Shown here piece after piece: positions 57,316 through 64,000 of a stretch of DNA of 64,000 nucleotides; position 1 is the stretch's first letter; every line of letters begins with the position of its first letter. Origin of the DNA: JBPOFM01 sp041391925 (lineage in GTDB: Bacteria > Bacteroidota > Bacteroidia > Flavobacteriales > Flavobacteriaceae); the NCBI GenBank assembly GCA_041391925.1, contig JAWKNA010000006.1, positions 1 to 64,000 on the forward strand. The letters are read 5' to 3'. The position numbers and the translations under genes are program-made. The notes below the pieces were generated by a model that worked only from the letters and a program-made list of their open reading frames with translations, had not been told where the DNA came from and did not search any database.

Positions 57316-58413
57316 ATGAAGCAGAAAATTGCTTTCCTAATATATGACATATCAGCTTTGGGAGGTGCAGAACGAGTGGTAACGGCGTTGGCAAATTATT
57401 TTACGGATTACTATGAAGTAACCATCATATCCATTTTAAAAGCAGAACCATTTTATCCTTTGCATAAAAAGGTTAAAATTATTTATTGCAGAGAAAATGA
57501 GGTGGTTAAGTCCAATCCTTTTTTGTTTATTAAAAACAATTTCAGCCTGTACCAACAAATCAAACGAAAATTAGAAGGTGAGAAAATCAATCTTTTGATA
57601 TGCTTTATGACAGCCTCCAACGTTTTTGGTTCGTTGGCTGCAAAATCGTTGGGTATTCCTTGCATCATTTCTGAAAGAACCAATCCTATTACTGACAACA
57701 CCAACTTTGCCTGGAGAAAATTAAAATCATTCGCATATCCAAAGGCAGATGTGGTGGTTGTCCAGTCACCATTGATCAAAGAGTTTTATGAAACTATGAC
57801 CAGAACTGAAAAAATAATCATTCTTCCAAATCCACTTTCAAATGAACTCACCGATTCAAAAGTTGGGTCTTTAAAAAAGGAAAATATTGTATTGAATGTT
57901 GGAAGGTTAATCAGAAGCAAAAATCAAGATTTGCTGATTAGAGCCTTTGCAAATATTAATCATAAAGATTGGAAACTTGTTTTTTTAGGAGATGGTCCCT
58001 TACTTTCAGAATTTCAGGGCTTGGCGGCAGATTTACAGATTTCTGACAAGGTCATTTTCGTAGGTAAAACAGATGATGTAGCTTCTTATTACAACACATC
58101 AAAAATATTTGCCTTTACTTCAAAGTATGAAGGATTTCCAAACGCACTTATCGAAGCTATGTATTTTGAGTTGGCTTGCATCTCTACTGATTGTCCTTCT
58201 GGCCCCGCAGAAATGATTCATCACAATGAGAATGGTTATTTAATTGATATAGGGGACCAAAAAAATTTAGAAATCCATTTAAACACATTAATGAACAATG
58301 ACGCATTGTGCAAATCCATCGGGAAAAAGGGGTTCGATACTGCTTCTCATTATGAGTTAGCTAAAGTCGCCACCAAATGGAAATCCATAATTGAAAATTT
58401 GTTGAAAGCCTAA
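57316..58413 (+). CDS. GT4 family glycosyltransferase
   Basis: A 365-aa cytosolic, membrane-associated transferase of the GT-B fold. The N-terminal acceptor domain has the signature ISALGGAERVVTALANYF. The C-terminal nucleotide-sugar domain has LNVGRLIRSKNQDLLI, FLGDGPLLSEF and the E-x7-E motif in SKYEGFPNALIEAM, followed by GPAEMIHHNENGYLI. It adds one sugar to the growing repeat unit, retaining configuration. Confidence 0.93.
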   Translation: MKQKIAFLIYDISALGGAERVVTALANYFTDYYEVTIISILKAEPFYPLHKKVKIIYCRENEVVKSNPFLFIKNNFSLYQQIKRKLEGEKINLLICFMTASNVFGSLAAKSLGIPCIISERTNPITDNTNFAWRKLKSFAYPKADVVVVQSPLIKEFYETMTRTEKIIILPNPLSNELTDSKVGSLKKENIVLNVGRLIRSKNQDLLIRAFANINHKDWKLVFLGDGPLLSEFQGLAADLQISDKVIFVGKTDDVASYYNTSKIFAFTSKYEGFPNALIEAMYFELACISTDCPSGPAEMIHHNENGYLIDIGDQKNLEIHLNTLMNNDALCKSIGKKGFDTASHYELAKVATKWKSIIENLLKA

Positions 58414-58603
58414 TTGTCAGATTCAACCTTAAAAAAACACATCACAACCAAGATTCATTAAGGATAGAATTTTTCTTCGTACTATTATGTGCTGAAAGGA
58501 ACGATGGATAAAAGTACTTTGAATGTTTATCTTTATCTAAAAATCCAATATCAAAATCAATCAAAAAAACTTCCAAAGGAAGATATGCCAAAAAAATTTT
58601 TGT
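58414..58603. other. Intergenic gap inside the polysaccharide locus
   Basis: 190 bp without a gene between the GT4 and first AsnB-like genes. I see no TAnnTTTG element or terminator hairpin. Transcription probably reads through. Confidence 0.4.
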
Positions 58604-60457
58604 ATGTGCGGAATTTACGGAACCACCATAAGATATACTGAACTACAGATAAAGGAAAAACTACAGCGAACCGCCTTTAGAGGACCTGACAAGATGGGAT
58701 TTCAGTTTTATCAAAATGAACTACAACCTGTTATTTTTGGACATAATCGTCTTTCCATCATTGATTTAGACCCACGTTCCAATCAACCGTTCAACTATGA
58801 AAATCATGTCCATATAGTATTTAATGGCGAAATCTATAATTTCAAATCGATTAAAGAAACCCTTCTGAAGAAAGGTTATAAATTCCATACCACAAGTGAT
58901 ACCGAAGTAATGTGCGCTGCTTACTTGGAATATGGCCAAGATTGTGTTCAACATTTCAATGGAATGTTTGCCTTTGTGATTTATGATGAAAAAAAGCAGC
59001 GATTTTTTGGTGCAAGAGACCGATTGGGCAAAAAACCATTTTATTATTATCATAATGGAAGACATTTTGAGTTTTCAAGTCAAATTTCGTCCATTCAACT
59101 CTTTCAGTCCAATCTAACCATATCAAGAGAAGCCATAGCTTATTATCTGGCTTGGGGAGTAATTCCAGATCCACAGAGTATATTTAACGAAGTAAAAAAA
59201 CTGGAGGCAGGTTATTCGTTTACTTTCGACTTGTCAACAGGAAACTTCACAAGCAAAAGCTATTGGAATATTGACTATAAGGGAAAACATTCATTCAAAG
59301 GGACGTATAATGATGCAAAAACGGAACTCAACAAAATTCTTTTAGATGCAGTTAGCACAAGACTTTTTGCAGATGTGCCTGTGGGCGTATTTCTTTCTGG
59401 AGGCATCGATTCATCATTGATATCCACAATTGCAACCAAAACCACAAGTTCTAAAATAAAAACTTTTTCGGTAAAGTTCAAGGAGGAAGGATTTGATGAA
59501 AGTATGTATGCACAACAAGTTGCCAATCATTTACAAACGGATCATCATGTTATTGAATGTAATTATACTGAAGGCATTGACCTCATCAAAAATTTCTGCC
59601 ACTATTTTGATGAGCCTTTTGCGGATGCTTCAGCAATTCCATCCATGTTGTTGGCAAAATATACAAGAAAGCAAGTTACTGTTGCACTTTCTGGCGATGG
59701 AGGCGATGAGAGTTTCATTGGCTATCAGCGCTACAATTGGATAAAGAAAGGAGAAAAAACTTATAACGTTCTACCCTATTCTTTAAGAATACTAGGTTCC
59801 AATATACTAAAACTCTCTCCAAAATACAGACATAAGATATTGGCCAAGATGTTGGGCTTCAAAAACATTAATGAATTGTATTTAACTTCCTTGTCTGAAG
59901 CTGATTTAAGTTGGATTACAACCGATATTGACACCAATGCTATAGAGAATCTCAAATATTTGGAACATAAAGAGAAAAATTTATTTGAGCGTATTTCCGA
60001 TTTTGACATTAAAACCTATCTCAACTGGGATATCAATACGAAGGTGGATAGAGCTACCATGGCATATTCATTGGAAGCTCGTGCGCCACTTATGGATCAT
60101 CGAGTAGTTGATTTTGCACGCTCTTTGCCAACAGAGTTTAAATTTCACGAAGGCAACCAAAAAAGAATTTTAAAAGATATTTTATTTGAATCTGTACCAG
60201 AATCGATTTTCAACAGGCCAAAGGCTGGTTTTACGATGCCTTTTGCACGTTGGTTTAAAGAGGATTTAAAAGAGTATGTCTTAAGTGAATTGAATATGGA
60301 TGCCTTGAAATCAATACCTTGCATCGATATTACAAAAGTAAAATCCATGATCAATCAACATATGAACGGTTCTTGGAATCATTATCCACAAATTTGGAAA
60401 TTATTGGTGTTAAAACAATGGTTGGATAATAATGGGAAAGGATTACCAATTCGATAA
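58604..60457 (+). CDS. asnB: Asparagine-synthase-like amidotransferase, copy 1
   Basis: A 617-aa glutamine-dependent amidotransferase. The N-terminal class II glutaminase domain begins MCGIYG, with Cys2 the nucleophile after Met removal, and shows RLSIIDLDPRSNQPF and FNGEIYNF. The C-terminal ATP-pyrophosphatase domain has the P-loop VFLSGGIDSSLI (near residue 264), VALSGDGGDESFIGYQRY and the later KVDRATMAYSLEARAP. Within glycan loci such enzymes often amidate uronic acid sugars (as WbpS does) rather than make free asparagine. It is followed by a close paralogue after 57 bp, about 75 percent identical by eye. Confidence 0.92.
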   Translation: MCGIYGTTIRYTELQIKEKLQRTAFRGPDKMGFQFYQNELQPVIFGHNRLSIIDLDPRSNQPFNYENHVHIVFNGEIYNFKSIKETLLKKGYKFHTTSDTEVMCAAYLEYGQDCVQHFNGMFAFVIYDEKKQRFFGARDRLGKKPFYYYHNGRHFEFSSQISSIQLFQSNLTISREAIAYYLAWGVIPDPQSIFNEVKKLEAGYSFTFDLSTGNFTSKSYWNIDYKGKHSFKGTYNDAKTELNKILLDAVSTRLFADVPVGVFLSGGIDSSLISTIATKTTSSKIKTFSVKFKEEGFDESMYAQQVANHLQTDHHVIECNYTEGIDLIKNFCHYFDEPFADASAIPSMLLAKYTRKQVTVALSGDGGDESFIGYQRYNWIKKGEKTYNVLPYSLRILGSNILKLSPKYRHKILAKMLGFKNINELYLTSLSEADLSWITTDIDTNAIENLKYLEHKEKNLFERISDFDIKTYLNWDINTKVDRATMAYSLEARAPLMDHRVVDFARSLPTEFKFHEGNQKRILKDILFESVPESIFNRPKAGFTMPFARWFKEDLKEYVLSELNMDALKSIPCIDITKVKSMINQHMNGSWNHYPQIWKLLVLKQWLDNNGKGLPIR

Positions 60458-60514
60458 GTGTATCATGCGTTTTAAAAGCTCACATCTGAACAATAAAAAT
60501 TTGAACAAATAAAT

Positions 60515-62362
60515 ATGTGTGGAATTTACGGCACAACACTACCATATAGTGAACAGCAAATAAAGGAAAAACTTAAGCGAACTGCTTTCAGGGGACCAGA
60601 TAAGATGGGCTGGAAATTTTACTCACAAGAGCAGCCAGTCATCTTGGGACACAACAGGCTTTCCATCATTGACTTAGATCCGCGATCTGACCAACCTTTC
60701 ACGTATTATGACCACATCCATATTGTCTTTAATGGAGAAATCTATAATTTTAAATCCGTTAAAGAAACCTTGAGTAAAAAAGGGTATCACTTCCATACCA
60801 CAAGTGATACTGAAGTGATCTGCGCTGCTTATTTGGAATATGGTCACGATTGCGTACACCATTTCACAGGCATGTTTTCGTTTGTGATTTATGATGAAAA
60901 AAAACAGCAATTTTTTGGAGCAAGAGATCGCTTGGGGAAAAAACCATTCTATTATTTTCACAATGGGAGGGATTTTGAATTTGCAAGTCAATTGTCTTCC
61001 ATACAGATGTTTCATACAGACTTGACAATTTCATCAAAAGCCATTGCCTATTATTTTGCATGGGGAACCATTCCAGATCCACAATCAATTTTCAATGAAA
61101 TCAAAAAATTGCATGCTGGCCACAGTTTTACCTTTGATCTGGTAACAGGAAATTTTAGAACCAAACAATACTGGGACATCGATTATGAAGGGAAAAAACC
61201 GTTTAATGGAAGTTATGCAGAAGCTCAAACGGAGCTAAAAACCATTTTATCGGAAGCGGTCTCCAGTAGACTCTTTGCAGATGTTCCCGTAGGTGTCTTT
61301 CTTTCTGGAGGTGTAGATTCTTCATTGGTTACCGCTATCGCATCTGAAACATCCTCGACCAAAGTCAAGACTTTTTCCGTAAAATTCAATGAAAAAGGAT
61401 TTGATGAAAGTGTGTATGCCCATAAAGTTGCCAATCATTTAAAAACCGATCATCATGTCATCGAATGCAATTATGAAGAAGGCAAAGACCTCATTGAGAA
61501 TTTTAGCCATTATTATGACGAACCCTTTTCCGATTCGTCCGCAATTCCATCCATGTTATTGGCAAAATACACAAGACAACAAGTCACAGTTGCACTTTCT
61601 GGTGATGGCGGTGATGAAGGTTTTATAGGTTACCATCGTTATAATTGGGCAAAGAAAGGTGGTCGACTGTATGTGTTGCCTCATGGTATCCGCAAAATTG
61701 GTGGAAAATTACTGGGCCTTGCCCCACATTATCGAATCAAGATTATTGCACAAGCACTCTCATTTAAGGATGAAAACGAAGTCTATCTGGCATCAAAAAT
61801 TGGTTTTGATAATTCATGGTTCCGAACCAATGTCAATTACAAGGATGTAGAAGAATTAAAATATTTACAACATCAGCACAAAAATCTTTTTGAACGAATT
61901 TCCGATTTTGATACAAAGACCTATCTTAATTGGGATATTAACACCAAAGTTGACAGGGCAACCATGGCTTTTTCACTTGAAGCCCGTGCCCCTTTGTTGG
62001 ATCATCATGTAATAGATTTTGCCAATTCGCTGCCTACAGAATTTAAATTCCATAAAGGTAATCAAAAACGAATTTTGAAGGATATTCTTTATAAATCAGT
62101 CCCAAAAGAAATTTTTGACCGACCAAAAGCCGGGTTTACAATGCCATTTCAACGCTGGTTCCGTGAAGATTTGAAAGAATTTGTCATGAGCGAACTTAAT
62201 GATGAAGGGTTAAAATCTATTCCGTTTATAGATGTAGAGAAAACTCAATTCATGATCCATCAACACATGGATGGAACCTGGAATCGATATCCCTTGATCT
62301 GGAAATTGTTGGTCCTCAAACAATGGCTGAATATCAACGGAAAAAACTTTTCAATTGAATAG
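60515..62362 (+). CDS. asnB: Asparagine-synthase-like amidotransferase, copy 2
   Basis: A 615-aa paralogue of the preceding gene, with the same domains and all key residues: MCGIYGTTLPY, VFLSGGVDSSLVTAIAS, ALSGDGGDEGFIGYHRYNW and ATMAFSLEARAPLLDHHVID. It differs mainly in the stretch at about residues 380-450, between the ATP-site loop and the LFERISDFDTKTYLNWD motif, where acceptor specificity may lie (inference). Its stop is one base before the next glycosyltransferase ATG, so the genes are cotranslated. Confidence 0.92.
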   Translation: MCGIYGTTLPYSEQQIKEKLKRTAFRGPDKMGWKFYSQEQPVILGHNRLSIIDLDPRSDQPFTYYDHIHIVFNGEIYNFKSVKETLSKKGYHFHTTSDTEVICAAYLEYGHDCVHHFTGMFSFVIYDEKKQQFFGARDRLGKKPFYYFHNGRDFEFASQLSSIQMFHTDLTISSKAIAYYFAWGTIPDPQSIFNEIKKLHAGHSFTFDLVTGNFRTKQYWDIDYEGKKPFNGSYAEAQTELKTILSEAVSSRLFADVPVGVFLSGGVDSSLVTAIASETSSTKVKTFSVKFNEKGFDESVYAHKVANHLKTDHHVIECNYEEGKDLIENFSHYYDEPFSDSSAIPSMLLAKYTRQQVTVALSGDGGDEGFIGYHRYNWAKKGGRLYVLPHGIRKIGGKLLGLAPHYRIKIIAQALSFKDENEVYLASKIGFDNSWFRTNVNYKDVEELKYLQHQHKNLFERISDFDTKTYLNWDINTKVDRATMAFSLEARAPLLDHHVIDFANSLPTEFKFHKGNQKRILKDILYKSVPKEIFDRPKAGFTMPFQRWFREDLKEFVMSELNDEGLKSIPFIDVEKTQFMIHQHMDGTWNRYPLIWKLLVLKQWLNINGKNFSIE

Positions 62363-62363
62363 C

Positions 62364-63437
62364 ATGCCCAAATTCAAAATCATGTTTGTATTGCCTTCAT
62401 TGGTAGCTGGAGGAGCAGAAAGGGTGTTGTCCTTTGTGGCACAACACATTGACAAAAATGTGTTTGATGTGACATTAGTCATAATTGGTTTTGAAAAAGA
62501 CAGAGCATATAGTACGGAAGGAGTTAATACCGTTTACTTCAATAAAAGTCGGATGTTGTCTGGGATTCCACAACTTTTTAGCTACATAAGAAAAAATAAG
62601 CCACACCTTATTGTAAGCTGTATGAATCATGTAAATATTCCTGTGGCATTGATACTTTTGATTTTTCCAAAAATTAAATTAGTCACAAGAGAAGCCAATA
62701 TGAAAAAAATTACTGCCATTTATCATGGCGAAAATAAGTTTTGGCTTTATAAAAAACTCTTGAATATATCGTATCGCAAAACTTCAAAAATCATTTGTCA
62801 ATCAAAGGATATGGCTGATGAAATGGTAACTGAATACTTTATCAGCCCATCAAAACTTTGCGTGATAAACAATCCGATTTCTGACGGCTTTAAAGTGAAA
62901 AAACAAATGAAACCTCGTGAAATTCCACATTATATCACCGTAGGACGATTGCATGCCGAAAAAGGACACGAACGTATTTTACACGCGTTGTCTCAACTGA
63001 AATTCCCTTTTCACTATACAATTATAGGCACAGGGGAAGCTTTAGAGTCTATTCAGCAAACCGTTAAACGTTTGAACATGGAATCAAAAGTCAAATTTAT
63101 TCCTTACACAGATAAAGTTCCGGAATATCTAAGAGAAAGTGATTTGTTTTTACAGGGATCGTTTGCCGAAGGCTTTCCAAATGCATTATTGGAAAGCTGC
63201 GCTGTGGGCACTCCTGCCCTAGCCTACAAAGCGCCTGGCGGCACCAATGAAATTCTTGAGAATGGTATCAATGGGTTTATGGCAACCGACGACACCGATT
63301 TTGTGAATTATTTGAATATCATCCAAAGTGACACCATATTTGAAACATCTGTAGTGAGTAATTCTACTCATAAAAAATTTGATAAAAAGCACATTATCAA
63401 AAAGTATGAAAATGTATTTTTGAATGTCTTAAGGTAA
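62364..63437 (+). CDS. GT4 family glycosyltransferase
   Basis: A 357-aa GT-B transferase. The N-terminal domain begins FKIMFVLPSLVAGGAERVLSF, and the donor domain shows TVGRLHAEKGHERIL, IIGTGEALESI, and the E-x7-E motif in SFAEGFPNALLESCAVG, then APGGTNEILENGINGFM. I start at ATG 62364, one base after the asnB stop; an in-frame TTG at 62355 would overlap asnB. It differs clearly from the GT4 at 57316, so it probably uses another sugar or acceptor. Confidence 0.93.
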   Translation: MPKFKIMFVLPSLVAGGAERVLSFVAQHIDKNVFDVTLVIIGFEKDRAYSTEGVNTVYFNKSRMLSGIPQLFSYIRKNKPHLIVSCMNHVNIPVALILLIFPKIKLVTREANMKKITAIYHGENKFWLYKKLLNISYRKTSKIICQSKDMADEMVTEYFISPSKLCVINNPISDGFKVKKQMKPREIPHYITVGRLHAEKGHERILHALSQLKFPFHYTIIGTGEALESIQQTVKRLNMESKVKFIPYTDKVPEYLRESDLFLQGSFAEGFPNALLESCAVGTPALAYKAPGGTNEILENGINGFMATDDTDFVNYLNIIQSDTIFETSVVSNSTHKKFDKKHIIKKYENVFLNVLR

Positions 63438-63447
63438 CGTATTACAA

Positions 63448-64000
63448 ATGTCCGACAAACCAAAACTTTCCATATTGACCATTGATTTAGGAATGGGTGG
63501 AGCCCAACGCTTCATTAGCTTGCTGTTGCCAAAATTGATCCATGATTTTGAAGTGACTTTGGTACTTTTTGTGGACTACATCCATTTTGAAATTCCTAAA
63601 GATGTTAAATTAGTGGTTTTGAATCCTGAATTAAAAAGTCGCAAGTCTTACTTTGTTAAGATTAAGAATGCTTTTAATCTTTATCATAAATACAAAAAAC
63701 TTATTAAGACAGAAAGGATAGATATTTCTCTTTCATTATTGCCTGTACCAAACATTATCAACAGTTTTTTGGCAATGTCCAACAAAAAAGTCAAAACAGT
63801 GATCAGCGAACGGTGTTTTGCTTCAGAAATGTACAAAAACAATCGTGTGCAAATGCTATTGGCAAAAATCAGTTTTCCGCTATTATATCATAAAAATGAC
63901 GTTCTATTTTCTAATTCCGTCTACATAAACGATGATTTAAAACAGAATTTTGGAGTAAAGATGCCTATGCACGTCATCTATAATCCTATTGAAACCAATC
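63448..64000 (+). CDS. Glycosyltransferase, GT4 type, cut by the window edge
   Basis: This gene begins at ATG 63448, 11 bp after the previous stop, and runs open to the right edge (184 residues visible). The N-terminus (LSILTIDLGMGGAQRFISLL) matches the GGA-x-R signature of GT4 enzymes, followed by an acceptor domain with ISLSLLPVPNIINSF, VKTVISERCFASEMYKNN and LFSNSVYINDDL. The donor domain lies outside. It shows that the locus continues to the right. Confidence 0.85.
   Translation, partial: MSDKPKLSILTIDLGMGGAQRFISLLLPKLIHDFEVTLVLFVDYIHFEIPKDVKLVVLNPELKSRKSYFVKIKNAFNLYHKYKKLIKTERIDISLSLLPVPNIINSFLAMSNKKVKTVISERCFASEMYKNNRVQMLLAKISFPLLYHKNDVLFSNSVYINDDLKQNFGVKMPMHVIYNPIETN

Overview
This 64 kb window is chromosomal DNA of a member of the Bacteroidota, most likely a marine Flavobacteriaceae. 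The evidence is the fused lpxC-fabZ gene, the type IX secretion (T9SS) regulator porX, secreted proteins with T9SS C-terminal sorting domains, many small conserved flavobacterial proteins, promoter motifs of the form TTTG-N18-TAnnTTTG, few Shine-Dalgarno sequences, and AT-rich DNA. No rRNA, tRNA, insertion sequence, prophage or CRISPR array was found.

Layout. (1) 1-4.6 kb: by eye higher in GC than the rest. It holds an unrecognised protein, a 21-bp tandem repeat array, an easily missed 58-aa membrane protein, an apparently orphan cytosine-5 DNA methyltransferase, and a YceI-like protein divergent from a membrane-anchored winged-helix regulator. (2) 4.7-8.9 kb: an AraC-type regulator facing a tightly overlapping cassette of PhyH oxygenase, sugar isomerase/epimerase-like TIM barrel and exported GH13 enzyme. 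(3) 9-29.3 kb: mostly housekeeping and stress genes. These include an intradiol-dioxygenase-like secreted protein, osmC with a zinc alcohol dehydrogenase, an EamA exporter, nhaD, two OmpA-family lipoproteins, a PurD-like ATP-grasp enzyme with a GNAT, a T9SS-exported vanadium-haloperoxidase/PAP2 protein, two MscS-type channels, corA, and a Gre-like protein. (4) 29.4-46.3 kb: a symporter, then on the minus strand the lipid A block: HD hydrolase, lpxD, lpxC-fabZ, lpxA, efp, a second lpxD, an NTF2-like protein, sucD, fabG and a VWA membrane protein. porX is divergent from the HD gene, followed by two heptanucleotide repeat tracts, tsaE, a tiny secreted protein overlapping a membrane protein gene, ald and DUF4258. 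(5) 46.4-51.6 kb: one giant secreted pectate-lyase-like gene with about 17 Ig/PKD-like repeats and a T9SS domain. It is interrupted by a 1-bp deletion inside a near-perfect 417-bp tandem duplication. (6) 52.2-64 kb: a plus-strand exopolysaccharide/O-antigen-type locus with a MurJ/MOP flippase, Wzy/WaaL-like polymerase, an unknown membrane protein, a formyltransferase-like/GINT1-like propeller fusion, two complete and one partial GT4 glycosyltransferases, and two tandem asparagine-synthase-like amidotransferases. It continues past the right edge.

How they connect. The lipid A genes, flippase and glycosyltransferases build the outer envelope. PorX would control T9SS export of the haloperoxidase-like and pectate-lyase-like proteins. 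The two AsnB-like enzymes probably amidate sugars of the surface polysaccharide (inference). The most unusual material is the giant repeat gene (GC mosaic, exact duplication, frameshift), the exopolysaccharide locus with its unknown membrane protein and propeller fusion, the PhyH/TIM/GH13 cassette, and the regulatory hairpin that contains two start codons at 19.6 kb. All identifications are by reading; no database search was run.
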